From Corynebacterium durum (GTDB lineage Bacteria; Actinomycetota; Actinomycetes; Mycobacteriales; Mycobacteriaceae): a DNA stretch of 64,000 bases. Location: positions 372,001-436,000 of the forward strand of contig NZ_CP047200.1 in assembly GCF_030408675.1 (NCBI RefSeq). The letters run 5' to 3'. The stretch's first letter is position 1; each line of letters opens with the position of its first letter. Made by a program: the position numbers and the translations under genes. Below are positions 36,513-46,547 of this stretch, piece after piece. Under the pieces are notes generated by a model. That model was not told the origin of the DNA. It saw nothing but the letters and a program-made list of their open reading frames with translations, and did no database searches.

Positions 36513-39500
36513 GTGAGAAACACGCATAGGCTCATGCGGCTGCCGCTGACGGTGTTGGCTGCGGCGGGGCTTATCCTTGCGAGCACGCCTGACGTTGCCA
36601 CAACTGTGGCGGCGCAGGCGCAAGTTGCGTCAGATGCGTCGAAAGATGCGCAGACACAGACAACAACGCCCACTTCAGATCCCACCCCAACCACGACCAG
36701 TACACCAGCGGCTCGCGCGCCGCTGGCCGTACCGCTACAAGACGCAGGAGCGGGAACAAACCTCGACCTGGGGATTACCATTGAATCCGACGGCACGCCC
36801 GACTTCAATGGTGACGACACCGCAGGTAACGATTCAGGCGCCAATAACGGCATCGTCCGCGTGAACGACACCGTGACTTACCGTGTCCAGTTTTCGGTCA
36901 ACGGCACTGTTGGTACCAACACGACATTCCGCATGACCCTGCCCAAGGGCATGGAGATGACGGCGGTACCGGGATTTTGCCAGGCCGGAAGCACGTTGAC
37001 TCCGCCCACGGCCGGTGAACCAACCTTGCCGCTCAGCGCCGATTCCGTAAACCAGTTGAGCGAACAGACGCTGGAATGCAATCTCGGTTCAAGAGAAAAT
37101 GCAACTGATAGTGTGAGCGTGACGGCACGGGTATCCAACCTGGTCCACCAGGGGCAGAAACTCGCACCCGTATCTGCAGAGATCAGCGCGGACGGGGTAG
37201 CGCCGGTGTCGGTGCCGCAGGCAAAACTCCCCGAGGTCACGGCGTCGGCACGCCTCATGTGGGATATATCCAAAAACAGTGTGGCACTTACGGAAGATTC
37301 CGGTTACCGCTATGGCCCTGCCACGGAGCCGTGTCCGTGGGACAATAAGCAGGTATGTAAACGTACGGGCTACACTCTGCTGATGTCTGCTCCGGCTGGC
37401 GGCAAAGGCGCCATGCCTGCTATCGGGGACATCACCCTCGTGGATGACCTGTCGTTTGCATCGATGTACCCGGATGCAACCCCAGAGCAGATCTCCGCAA
37501 TGAACGCGGCCCCGGAAAAGTACGGGAGCCGCATCTACCCTGATAGCTATTTCTATAACGCCCCAGGAAACAAGATCGGCACCACAGTCAACGGGGTTGC
37601 CCTGACGGAGAAGAATTCTGTCCGTGACGCGGGAACCTTGACGTTTGATAGCACTCTCGTGGGTAAGCCTGTTCCGATGCGCATCACTGGTGTGGACATG
37701 ACACTGCGGACGTATCCGACGCAGGTCAGTAGGCCGCAAGGTACTGCGATTCCAGGGAACAAAGCATATGCGATTGCGCAGTCATTTAACGTATTCACCC
37801 CTGTCGATGTGCTCACTGACTTTGGTGTGCAAAACCAGGCGAAAAATACCTGGACGCTGAAGACCGTGAACAGGTACAAAGACCTCAGCATCAATGGTTT
37901 TACCGCCTCGGATCATCAAGATAGTGCGAGCCAAGATCAGAGCAATGACTACCGGACTACTACGCCGGATGTGTCCTTGGGTGCTCGCATGAACAAAGTG
38001 TTCACAGGGGTTCCAGGCGAAGCGGGGAACATGTCGCCGAATGAGTTTTCACCAGGCTATGCAGCTCGCGGTGAAGGACCAGCTGGCGGTGCGACCCTGC
38101 ATAGTGGTGGCATTACGGTTGCGCCGACGCAGGACGTGTTGTCACAGATAGAGGTAACCGGTTCAACCCCGGATTTGCCAGCTGATGTGAGCATGGTGCT
38201 GTGCGATGCCTGGGATAATTCCCGGCTGCACCTGCATGCGCGGGACGTTCCCGCCAGCACCGTCCGTGACACGGACTTGCAGAGCATCCCATCGAACGGT
38301 GCTCCGGTGTGGGTGTCGGGGTACAACAATGCTGCCGACGGCAGCAAATCCCGATGGGCCACCAACAGTGGCGAAACTCCGGCGCTGAAGGTGCAGTACT
38401 CCGCGGTCAAGGGTGGTTCTGGCACGGACTCTGCCTGTGGTGACGATAAGGGGCCATGGTATGACGACCCCGCCGCAGTTCCGGGCAATGACCAGGCTCT
38501 TCTTGCCCAAGGCGTCTACAGCGCGGTGTCGCGTGTGCGCATTCATGCCGTGCTGCCCCCGCCTGTGGACAACAGCCCTGCTGTGGGTGGTGGCGTGCGT
38601 ATGGCGCTGTCCATCAATCACCGCGTTGTTGATTCCGGCCGCGACACTGGAGATATTCTGCCGAACTGGGCGTCGATCAAGTACGTGCTGAAGAAGAACA
38701 CCGATATGCAGGGTGTGCTAGCTGATTCCGGTTCGTGGGGAATCTCGGACTATAACCCTGATTCACACACGGGCGCCCCTGGCGACCGCCTGATTCTTGC
38801 GCTGGCGCAGGCCCGCGTGGATAAGCAGGTTCGCAAAGGCGAAACAGGCGAGTTTTCGGACACGCCGCCGCAGGTCAGTGGTGGTGACGCGGGCGCGCAG
38901 CCGCCCATCCCTGCAGACAACGTGCAGTACCGTATTGTGCCGTCGTTGACCTCCGGGGCGTCGACACGCAACATCCTGAAGGACGTGTGGGTGGAGGATT
39001 GTCTTCCCTCGTCGCAGATGTATGTGAAAGCGTCGCGGGAGCCTAACGTGGTGTCGGTGGGGTCCACCCCAGACGACAAGAAACGCCCAGCCTGTGGACC
39101 CAACGAAACCTACATTCGGTGGGTATATCCGAAGCACGAGGTCAACACGGCCATTGATCCTATTATCCTCACTGCTGAGGTTTCGCCCGGCGCGACCTCA
39201 GGTGTGTACAACAATGTGGTGCAGGTCTGGGCCGAGGATGATGCCTCCCCAGCGGCTGTACGTACCAATGACGCACAGGTGCAGATCAGCAACATCGCGG
39301 GCATCAAACTGCAAAAAGAAGCCCTCACCCCGGTGGTGCAGGTCAATCGCCCTGGTCAGGCCACCAACGAACGCAATAAGTGGCGCATCCAGTTGCACAA
39401 CACTCTGCCACCAGCGCAGGCAAGCCTGGTGAGCAACCCGGATATTATCGACGTCCTGCCACAGAACAACGTCGCAGGCACCAGCTTCAACGGCACGTTC

Positions 39501-42500
39501 ACTTTCGATTCTGCTGAGGTGAAAAACGGGAATAAGCCGGGCCAAGAGGTTCGTATCCTGTACACCAACGCCGCGGCGGTTCAGCTGGATCCACGTGATG
39601 TCTCCAATCAGGCGGACGGCACCACCACATGGTGCGATAAGGCTGAAGGTGGCACGGCTGTTAGTGGTAGTGGTACCTGCCCTGCCTCGCCGAGTGAGGT
39701 GACGGCCTTGCGCGTGCAGCGCCCTGGCGCCTACAACACCGGTGAGGTGATTGAGGTTGAGCTGACGATGGTGGGCGTGGATAATGCTGGCGGCGATACC
39801 TACGTCAACCGTGTGCTTGCCCGTGCTGATGGGTTCCAGTTTGCCGTTGGGCCTATCGCCCGTGCTGAACACGCTATTGAATCCTCGGTCGGCGACTACA
39901 CGTGGTGGGATATTAGCCGCAACGGTGTGCAAGACGCGGGTGAACCTGCGGCCGCTGATGTTCCCGTCCAGCTGGAGGGTGTTGACGACCTCGGCAACAA
40001 GGTCTCCGTCAGTACACACACGAATGCACAAGGGCTTTATTCCTTCCCGCATCTGCGTTCCTCTAATGCTGATGGGTATGTGGTGACGTTCAACAAAGAC
40101 ACCCCACGCGCCCTGACGTTCACGACTAAGGGAACCAACGCCCAGGATCCGGCGACCGACTCGAATGCGGATCCCGCAACGGGGGCAGCCGATCCGGTGG
40201 TGCTGGCCAAAGACACCAACAACACCACCGTTGATGCTGGTTTCATTGCCGACGGCAGCCTCGTGGTCACCAAAATGCTGGAAGGTCCTGGTGCGAATTT
40301 CGCGGATGGGAATACCTTGGAATTCCAGGTGCGCTGTACAGCGGACGGCAAGACCGTAAAAGAAGAAACCGTGAAACTCACGGCAGAACGCGGGAAAACC
40401 CAGCTGAACAGTGCACCCATTACTGGTATCCCTGTGGGAGCCAGCTGCACCGTTACTGAAACAAAAGCAGGCGGGGCTGATCCCACCAATACGGGTGACC
40501 TACCCAGCACAACAGTGCAGATCGGCTTGGACGCGCAACGTGGAACGGGCGCGCAGATGACCGCCGTGCTCACTAACCGCTACTCCGCTGGTGTGGTCAC
40601 CATTGCCAAGAAAATTGTCGGTGAACCTGCTGCGGTGGCTGCGGCACAGCAGAAACACTTCACCTTTGACGTCACGTGCCAACTGCCAGGGCAGGGCGGT
40701 GCGGAACCGTTGACCGTGCTGAAGAAAAACGTGACTGTCACTGGAGAAGCGGCGGTTCCGGTCCCCGGCGACGATGGTGGTCCCGCGAAACTACCCGTGG
40801 GTGCACGCTGCTTTGCCACAGAAACCGATAACGGCGGTGCCGACAGCGTTGACATTGATTTCAACAGCTATGACAAAGCCGCGCTGGTCACCGCCAGTGC
40901 CGCTGACGAACCCGCGCAGCTCACTATCACCGCCACCAACACCTTCACGGTGCCTCGTGGAGAATTCATCGTATCTAAAACCGTTGTGGCTGGTGGTTCC
41001 ACCGGCAATGAGACCTTCCCTGTCAACTACACATGCTCGGCAGCGGGCCAAGCCATCGACAGTGACGATGAGGTTGCTGCAACAGGAACCATCACTGTGA
41101 CCGCAGGTAAAGACACAAAGGTTGGGCGTTTCCCCGTGGGCACCACGTGTGAGATCACCGGCGAGGACAACAAAGCCGCCCAGCGTACCGGGTATTCAGT
41201 GAATGTTCAGCTGGGTGAAAAGGTGGAGATTGCGCGGCCGTCGTCACGCGTGGAGGTGACCAACACCTACAGTCGCGATCATGGCACCTTTAGTGTGCAG
41301 AAAATAGTTGAAGGTGATGGCGCGGATACCATCGGTGACAAGCGTTTTGACATTGACTACGTGTGTGGCGACCTCACAGGAACGCTGACGGTTGCGTCTG
41401 GTGCTACTGTTACCGGTCCGCAGGTTCCTACAGGGACGGAATGCCACCTTTCGGAGAGGGAAGACAGTGCACAACGCGAGGGGTACACACACACCATGCG
41501 GATTGATAAGTCAACCTTCACTGTTAGTGAGAAAGACTCTGTTGTCGCCGTTATAGTGACCAACACCTACAGCCGTGATCTCGGCAGCTTCACTGTGGCG
41601 AAAAAGCTCACGGGTGATGATGTCGACGCCGCACGCGCCACAACGTTTATTGTCCATTACGTGTGTGGTGAGCAGAACGGGGACCTGAAGGTTCCTGGCG
41701 ACGGCACGGCGGTAGCTGGGCCTAAGATGCCCACAGGAACGCAATGCCAGCTGAGCGAGGACGAGAAGTCAGCCCAGCGTGATGGCTACAGCGTGGCCGG
41801 GAACTTCGACCACTCCACGTTCACTATCGGAGCGAAGGATTCGGTCTCTGCTGTGACGCTGACCAATAACTACAAGCGCCACAAGGGCGGATTTACCCTG
41901 GCTAAGAGCGTGACGGGTAACGCCGCCGCACTAGCGGGTAAGAGCTTTGACTTCACCTATACCTGCACAGGGTTGGGGGAGAAGGAGCATACTGTCAAGG
42001 TTGTGCCGGGGACTGTTACGGAGGTCACGGATATTCCTACGGGTAGGTGCACCATTACTGAATCCGATGCCCCTGTCGACAACGCGGATTACACCACCTC
42101 ACTGAGCGTGAACGGTGCAACCCCGGTTACGGGCCGCAGCGTGACCATTGATGTTGCTAATGCAGCAACGGTTCAGGTCACGGCCGTCAACGAGTACACC
42201 ACCCACAATGGTTCTTTCGAGCTTGTCAAGAAGGTTGAACCCGCCACGGGAGAGTCCATCAACATTCCAGAGGATAAAACCTTCGACTTCACCTACACGT
42301 GTGAACCCGCCTACGAGGGGGCGGCCCATCCATCTGGCACACTTACCGTCCGTGCTGATGGAAAAGCTGTGTCCTCGCCGCAGCTGCCCGTTGGAACGTC
42401 CTGCACGATTGCGGAGGATGCTGCGAGCGCGAAGGAACACGGCTATGAGGCGATCACACCGCAGCCGGTGAGCGTGACCATCAGTAAGAAGGTGATCACG

Positions 42501-42845
42501 GTTGAGGCAACCAACACCTATAAGCGCCTCATTCCGCCGCCCACGACGTCCGTGCCACCCACGACGCCCCGCGAAACCCCGCCGGAGACCCCGAGGCGCC
42601 CACGCGGTACCGTGACAAAGCCTGTCCCGGTGCCTAGCACCACACCAGTCACTCCGGCTGTGGGCACGACGGTGATCATGCCACCTGGGAAACCACAGCA
42701 ACCTGGTGGCCAGGCTCCTGAAAAACCGCATCGTGCTCTTGCGAAAACGGGACTGTCTAAGCAATGGCCCGTCATCGTCATGGGTGCTGGGCTGCTCATT
42801 GTCGCAGGTGTCGGCTGCGTTGTTGTAGCTCGACGGAAGCGGTAA
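36513..42845 (+). CDS. Giant cell-wall-anchored surface protein with seven DUF5979-like repeats
   Basis: 2110 aa. Signal peptide (MRLPLTVLAAAGLILAST, cleavage near 30-36), Thr/Pro-rich start, then a large adhesin-like region (about 75-1120) with VNDTVTYRVQFSVNG at its beginning. An SdrD-B/Cna-B-like module follows (about 1125-1245; VGDYTWWDISRNGVQDAGEP). Seven tandem repeats begin near residues 1248, 1360, 1481, 1590, 1690, 1791 and 1899, each with a G.F...K...G start, one or two cysteines and a TNTY-type end. A Pro-rich wall spacer (2008-2070) leads to the sorting motif LAKTG (2076-2080), a membrane helix and RRKR. GTG start has AAAGGA 8 nt upstream. Probably an adhesin or fibrous stalk exported by Sec. 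Confidence 0.9.
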   Translation: MRNTHRLMRLPLTVLAAAGLILASTPDVATTVAAQAQVASDASKDAQTQTTTPTSDPTPTTTSTPAARAPLAVPLQDAGAGTNLDLGITIESDGTPDFNGDDTAGNDSGANNGIVRVNDTVTYRVQFSVNGTVGTNTTFRMTLPKGMEMTAVPGFCQAGSTLTPPTAGEPTLPLSADSVNQLSEQTLECNLGSRENATDSVSVTARVSNLVHQGQKLAPVSAEISADGVAPVSVPQAKLPEVTASARLMWDISKNSVALTEDSGYRYGPATEPCPWDNKQVCKRTGYTLLMSAPAGGKGAMPAIGDITLVDDLSFASMYPDATPEQISAMNAAPEKYGSRIYPDSYFYNAPGNKIGTTVNGVALTEKNSVRDAGTLTFDSTLVGKPVPMRITGVDMTLRTYPTQVSRPQGTAIPGNKAYAIAQSFNVFTPVDVLTDFGVQNQAKNTWTLKTVNRYKDLSINGFTASDHQDSASQDQSNDYRTTTPDVSLGARMNKVFTGVPGEAGNMSPNEFSPGYAARGEGPAGGATLHSGGITVAPTQDVLSQIEVTGSTPDLPADVSMVLCDAWDNSRLHLHARDVPASTVRDTDLQSIPSNGAPVWVSGYNNAADGSKSRWATNSGETPALKVQYSAVKGGSGTDSACGDDKGPWYDDPAAVPGNDQALLAQGVYSAVSRVRIHAVLPPPVDNSPAVGGGVRMALSINHRVVDSGRDTGDILPNWASIKYVLKKNTDMQGVLADSGSWGISDYNPDSHTGAPGDRLILALAQARVDKQVRKGETGEFSDTPPQVSGGDAGAQPPIPADNVQYRIVPSLTSGASTRNILKDVWVEDCLPSSQMYVKASREPNVVSVGSTPDDKKRPACGPNETYIRWVYPKHEVNTAIDPIILTAEVSPGATSGVYNNVVQVWAEDDASPAAVRTNDAQVQISNIAGIKLQKEALTPVVQVNRPGQATNERNKWRIQLHNTLPPAQASLVSNPDIIDVLPQNNVAGTSFNGTFTFDSAEVKNGNKPGQEVRILYTNAAAVQLDPRDVSNQADGTTTWCDKAEGGTAVSGSGTCPASPSEVTALRVQRPGAYNTGEVIEVELTMVGVDNAGGDTYVNRVLARADGFQFAVGPIARAEHAIESSVGDYTWWDISRNGVQDAGEPAAADVPVQLEGVDDLGNKVSVSTHTNAQGLYSFPHLRSSNADGYVVTFNKDTPRALTFTTKGTNAQDPATDSNADPATGAADPVVLAKDTNNTTVDAGFIADGSLVVTKMLEGPGANFADGNTLEFQVRCTADGKTVKEETVKLTAERGKTQLNSAPITGIPVGASCTVTETKAGGADPTNTGDLPSTTVQIGLDAQRGTGAQMTAVLTNRYSAGVVTIAKKIVGEPAAVAAAQQKHFTFDVTCQLPGQGGAEPLTVLKKNVTVTGEAAVPVPGDDGGPAKLPVGARCFATETDNGGADSVDIDFNSYDKAALVTASAADEPAQLTITATNTFTVPRGEFIVSKTVVAGGSTGNETFPVNYTCSAAGQAIDSDDEVAATGTITVTAGKDTKVGRFPVGTTCEITGEDNKAAQRTGYSVNVQLGEKVEIARPSSRVEVTNTYSRDHGTFSVQKIVEGDGADTIGDKRFDIDYVCGDLTGTLTVASGATVTGPQVPTGTECHLSEREDSAQREGYTHTMRIDKSTFTVSEKDSVVAVIVTNTYSRDLGSFTVAKKLTGDDVDAARATTFIVHYVCGEQNGDLKVPGDGTAVAGPKMPTGTQCQLSEDEKSAQRDGYSVAGNFDHSTFTIGAKDSVSAVTLTNNYKRHKGGFTLAKSVTGNAAALAGKSFDFTYTCTGLGEKEHTVKVVPGTVTEVTDIPTGRCTITESDAPVDNADYTTSLSVNGATPVTGRSVTIDVANAATVQVTAVNEYTTHNGSFELVKKVEPATGESINIPEDKTFDFTYTCEPAYEGAAHPSGTLTVRADGKAVSSPQLPVGTSCTIAEDAASAKEHGYEAITPQPVSVTISKKVITVEATNTYKRLIPPPTTSVPPTTPRETPPETPRRPRGTVTKPVPVPSTTPVTPAVGTTVIMPPGKPQQPGGQAPEKPHRALAKTGLSKQWPVIVMGAGLLIVAGVGCVVVARRKR

Positions 42846-42878
42846 TGCGGCAACGGTAACGCATAACCACTACACATA

Positions 42879-42925
42879 ACTACTCCCCAGGTGCGCATAT
42901 GATGCGTCATCCTGGGGAGTAGTTT
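42879..42925 (+). terminator. Strong terminator after the surface-protein gene
   Basis: 13-bp stem ACTACTCCCCAGG with CCTGGGGAGTAGT around an inner hairpin, followed by TTTTT. Lies between convergent genes and may also serve the minus-strand DUF1266 gene. Confidence 0.9.
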
Positions 42926-42948
42926 TTCGCGCGCCGGGGCTACGGTAA

Positions 42949-43752
42949 CTAAGGCTGTAGCGGCACTTTCACCCATGGGGAGTCGGGGTGGGTCAGGGCG
43001 GTGCTGAACAGGTCGTCGTACACGGTAAGCAGACCAATATCCAGTGGCTCGTCGGCCATCCACATGGCTCGGCCCCACCAGAAACTCAACGCCACCTGGT
43101 ACCAGTTGGCGAAGCTTTTCTGCAGCTCCTGGACGGCACGATGGGAGTAATCCTGGCCCTCTTCGGGGGAAAGCAACCCGCAACCGACGGCGCGACCTGC
43201 GGTGAGTTCTACCCGAACCACATCCCAGGCGCGGGTGGTGTGGGGCATCCGGTCAGGGCACACGTTTTGGAACTCCTGGGTAACAAGCATGTTGACCCAA
43301 TGGTGGAAATGCTGTGCCTCGTGGTCAGGGTCAAAGTTGTTGTAGTAGTACAGGCCGCGAAGGAAGCTGGTGAAAAGGTCAGTCTGGGTGCGAAAATCCA
43401 GGGGTGATGCTGATTCTCTATACATTTGGGCTAGCGTATTTGAGGGGGTCAGCATGGCATCAAAGGCGCGGTAGTGCATGCCGTTGCCCAGGAGTATTTC
43501 GCATGTTTGGCGCACGTCGTCTGAGTCATTGAAACCCCATTGAGCTTGTAAGACTTGCTGAATTTGGGTTTGCATCTTTTTGGGTAGCAGTTCACCGGGA
43601 GCGTCCACTGGCTGTGGCTCGCGATAAGGTAAACCGAATGAGTTGGCGCGTACCATGGCCGGGTCGAGGGGACGCCCTGACCATTTAAAAGGGGATTTTT
43701 GGTTGGGTTTGAAGCTAATGGGGGTGACTGTTACGGTCATGAAAACAACCAT
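42949..43752 (-). CDS. DUF1266 domain protein
   Basis: 267 aa. The C-terminal half fits DUF1266: AWDVVRVELTAGRAVGCGLLS, then VQELQKSFANWYQVALSFWWGRAMW, a pattern seen in bacterial proteins often linked to contact-dependent or ADP-ribose-related systems without a proven role. The N-terminal half is not recognised. Start may be ATG 43752 or ATG 43740 (MTVTVTPISF); neither has a good SD. Soluble, no signal peptide. Confidence 0.7.
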   Translation of the reverse strand: MVVFMTVTVTPISFKPNQKSPFKWSGRPLDPAMVRANSFGLPYREPQPVDAPGELLPKKMQTQIQQVLQAQWGFNDSDDVRQTCEILLGNGMHYRAFDAMLTPSNTLAQMYRESASPLDFRTQTDLFTSFLRGLYYYNNFDPDHEAQHFHHWVNMLVTQEFQNVCPDRMPHTTRAWDVVRVELTAGRAVGCGLLSPEEGQDYSHRAVQELQKSFANWYQVALSFWWGRAMWMADEPLDIGLLTVYDDLFSTALTHPDSPWVKVPLQP

Positions 43753-43843
43753 ACACAGTGCATGGTGCCGTGATGAAAAGTTATCTATATTTCATAACAA
43801 AATGTGCTGAGATACCCAGAATATGGTGATAGATTAGAGCCTC

Positions 43844-44377
43844 ATGGAGCAAACTTTCAGCGATATGTCAGTGCAAATGGCTGTCGAACGGGCGGGGGCG
43901 TCAGAACTTGTGATGATGGTAGCAAAAGATGTGCACGATGTGTTGCGTCCGAATGAGTTTGTGTTGGAGTTCGCTGATACAACCTCCCCGGGGTTTCACT
44001 CAGCACTGGCGGTAACTAATTACAGGATACTCATCGGCGTTGGTCCTGGTCAGCTGCAGGAAATTGCAGTGGATAGTGTGACTCGGGTGGATGCTGTTCG
44101 GGCGCCAGAAGTGACCCTGCTGATTCGTGTGTATAACGCGGATGTGACGGTCTATGGGTTGGGGGACAGGGGACTTCGTCGCATTTTCCACGCGTTTAAT
44201 TGGATTGTGTCGCAGAATGCTGCTCGTCCTGCTCATGCGGATCCTGAAAATTCCATTGCTGATATGTATAACGAATGGATTGACGTTCAACGTTTCCTCC
44301 ACGAAAACCCGGATGTTTCTGATGAGGAAGGAAATCAGCGCCTCGCCGGGATGGTGGCCAATAAGCGCTGGTGGTAA
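43844..44377 (+). CDS. Hypothetical protein with a PH-like domain
   Basis: 177 aa. Residues about 30-125 look like a bacterial pleckstrin-homology-like fold: VLRPNEFVLEFADT, SALAVTNYRILIGVG, LQEIAVDSVTRVDAV, VTLLIRVYNADVTVYGL, then a helix RGLRRIFHAFNWIVSQN. No membrane segment. It lies 33 bp upstream of a single-pass membrane protein gene, so the two may act together. Function unknown. Confidence 0.65.
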   Translation: MEQTFSDMSVQMAVERAGASELVMMVAKDVHDVLRPNEFVLEFADTTSPGFHSALAVTNYRILIGVGPGQLQEIAVDSVTRVDAVRAPEVTLLIRVYNADVTVYGLGDRGLRRIFHAFNWIVSQNAARPAHADPENSIADMYNEWIDVQRFLHENPDVSDEEGNQRLAGMVANKRWW

Positions 44378-44410
44378 GGGAAGCAGAGATGACGAGAAAA
44401 GGCTACACAC

Positions 44411-45250
44411 GTGGATAATTCACCCAACAGCAGGGGAAACGGAATGGGGCCCAGGGATCAACTGTCGTCGTATGATCCGGCACCGGAATCCATTCATGGA
44501 TCTGACTCATTGCCAAATCCGCCGCAGCGAGGTCCAGAGGCGATTGGTCGCCATATCGATTCGATGATGGCTAGTCAATCACCTCTGGGTACGAACACCA
44601 ACCCGAAGATTAAGCTATCGCCGCTGGTGCAGGTCCTTATTGCGCTGGGGGTTGTGGCGCTGATCGCCATTATGGTGCTGGTGTGGACAACAGTGTTTGG
44701 CACTAAGAAAAGTGACACCACCGCGTTGGACCCCTCCCAGACGATCACTACCCCGACGGTCAGTGTGCCTCAACTGGCTCCATCCGCAGCCCCAACCACA
44801 CCTGAAGAATCGCTACCGGATTCCCTTCATGAGAATCTTCCCCCTGAGATTGCCAGCCATGTTCCTCAAGAGATACGCGATAACGTGGTTTCCTGCCACG
44901 CTGCCGCAGCATTTGGGTTTGTGTTTGGTTTACAGAGTGCACAGTCGACTTCGTGTACTTGGGTGAACATGGCGGACGCGGAATCTGAGTATGGTCATGG
45001 TACTGTTCTATTCACCACCGATAAGAAATTGGCGGAGAGTGCCAGGAAGCCTCTGATGATGAAGAAACAGGACATCAGTCTGAAGCCTACGCAGGGGCAT
45101 GACATACTGGTGAGTTCCTTAAGCTCCCCGGGTACTAACTTTGTTTATATCACGGACTTCGCCAGCGACAGTGCCACCATTGTTTACTTTATCGAGGGCG
45201 GCAAAAACGAGGCCGAAGCATTTCTCAAGAAGTTCCATCTCGCTGAATAG
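44411..45250 (+). CDS. Single-pass membrane protein with extracytoplasmic Cys pair
   Basis: 279 aa. A disordered Pro/Ser/Asn-rich cytosolic N-terminus (1-68) leads to one membrane helix (about 70-94, VQVLIALGVVALIAIMVLVW), then a Thr/Pro linker and a C-terminal domain of about 130 residues with two cysteines (VVSCHAAAAF and STSCTWV) likely to form a disulfide. GTG start with AAAAGG 8 nt upstream. Architecture resembles the protein at 46548-47702. An MFS gene starts 6 bp downstream. Function unknown. Confidence 0.75.
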   Translation: MDNSPNSRGNGMGPRDQLSSYDPAPESIHGSDSLPNPPQRGPEAIGRHIDSMMASQSPLGTNTNPKIKLSPLVQVLIALGVVALIAIMVLVWTTVFGTKKSDTTALDPSQTITTPTVSVPQLAPSAAPTTPEESLPDSLHENLPPEIASHVPQEIRDNVVSCHAAAAFGFVFGLQSAQSTSCTWVNMADAESEYGHGTVLFTTDKKLAESARKPLMMKKQDISLKPTQGHDILVSSLSSPGTNFVYITDFASDSATIVYFIEGGKNEAEAFLKKFHLAE

Positions 45251-45256
45251 TCATAT

Positions 45257-46453
45257 ATGACAACCTCCGCTTATCGACACCGCGTCCTCACCGCCCTCAT
45301 GATCGCCCAGGTAATGGGCGGTATTTCGGCGGGTGTGGCGTTTTCCTTAGGGTCACTGCTGGCTGCGGATATCGGCGGCACAGAGTGGGGTGGTGCCGCC
45401 TCGACAGTGACAACTGTGGGGGCGGCGTTGTTTTCTGTCGTCCTAGCCAAGATTGCGGCCGCTCATGGGCGTCGATTGTCCTTGACCTCTGGGATGATCC
45501 TCGGCGCGCTTGGCGCAACCGGGGCTATGTTCGCCGCCGAATGGCGACTATTATGGCTGCTTCTGGCTAGCTTTCTTCTCATTGGAGCCTCGTCCGCCGT
45601 GAATCTGCAAAGCCGCTTTGTCGCCGGCGATGTCGCAGCGACTGACACCCGCGGCCGCGATCTGTCCCTGGTGGTGTGGTCCACGACGATTGGGGCGGTG
45701 GCGGGTCCGAACCTGATGGAGCCAGGTCAGCGACTCAGTGAATTGTTGGGTTTTAGTAGCTTCTCGGGTGCCTACTTGATCTGTATTGGAGCGCAGGCGG
45801 TGGCGGTGCTGGTGTTGTCCGTGGCGCTGCACCCCGATCCAGTGGCACCCGCAGCGCCAGATGAGGAGACTGCGACCGACGCGACGTCGATACGCGCATA
45901 CCCCATGGTCATTGTTGTTATTGCGTCGTTGGCGGTGGCTCATGCGGTGATGGTTGCAGTGATGGCGATGACACCGGTGCATCTGCACGGGCATGGTGCG
46001 TCGCTGCGGCTGATCGGCATCACTATCAGCGCGCATGTGGCGGGCATGTACGCCTGTTCGCCCCTATTCGGCCTGTTGGCGGACCGCGTTGGGCGTCGAT
46101 GGACGCTTGCGTTGGGCTTTGTAGTGCAGCTCGCGTCATTGGGCTTGCTGATTGCGTATGGACAGCAGGATGCGGCCGTGGTAGCCGCACTGGTGCTGCT
46201 GGGCTTGGGCTGGTCAGCGGCGCTAGTGTCCTGTTCCACCCTGCTTATCGACGCCGCGCCTGCCACCCGCCGCACCCACATTCAGGGTCGCAGCGATTTC
46301 ACCATGAATATCGTCGGCGCCTCAGGTGGAGCGGTGGCGGGGCCCATCGTCCACAACTGGGGTATGCCGACCCTTGCCAGCCTGACGGGATTTCTCATCA
46401 TTGTTGCTGTAGTGGTACTGCTACCCAGGGTGCGTGACATATCAACGCGGTGA
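45257..46453 (+). CDS. Major facilitator superfamily transporter
   Basis: 398 aa with about 12 hydrophobic segments. The loop-2 motif reads AAAHGRRLSLTSG in the first half and LADRVGRRWTLALG in the second half, both typical of drug/H+ antiporter-like MFS proteins. A central hydrophilic loop lies around residues 195-215. The substrate cannot be assigned. Starts 6 bp after the preceding membrane protein gene and probably shares its transcript. Confidence 0.88.
   Translation: MTTSAYRHRVLTALMIAQVMGGISAGVAFSLGSLLAADIGGTEWGGAASTVTTVGAALFSVVLAKIAAAHGRRLSLTSGMILGALGATGAMFAAEWRLLWLLLASFLLIGASSAVNLQSRFVAGDVAATDTRGRDLSLVVWSTTIGAVAGPNLMEPGQRLSELLGFSSFSGAYLICIGAQAVAVLVLSVALHPDPVAPAAPDEETATDATSIRAYPMVIVVIASLAVAHAVMVAVMAMTPVHLHGHGASLRLIGITISAHVAGMYACSPLFGLLADRVGRRWTLALGFVVQLASLGLLIAYGQQDAAVVAALVLLGLGWSAALVSCSTLLIDAAPATRRTHIQGRSDFTMNIVGASGGAVAGPIVHNWGMPTLASLTGFLIIVAVVVLLPRVRDISTR
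45269..45278 (+). repeat. GCTTATCGAC decamer, copy 9
   Basis: Exact copy at the 5' end of the MFS gene in a different frame (AYRHR). The only copy not followed by G. Confidence 0.8.
46243..46252 (+). repeat. GCTTATCGAC decamer, copy 10
   Basis: Exact copy inside the MFS gene; frame reads LLIDA. Followed by GCC. Confidence 0.8.
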
Positions 46454-46547
46454 CGTCTGTGCAGCGCAGCACCCCTCCTGCCGGGTTGAAAATGGTGATA
46501 GATTTATCTGTTACAAAACCAAAGTATCGGTGTGAAGGGCTGAACAT

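Noticed and set aside
40255..42533. Tandem repeats in the adhesin gene considered as a CRISPR-like or satellite array
   Set aside because: Repeat units are about 300 bp, diverged, in frame and encode protein domains.
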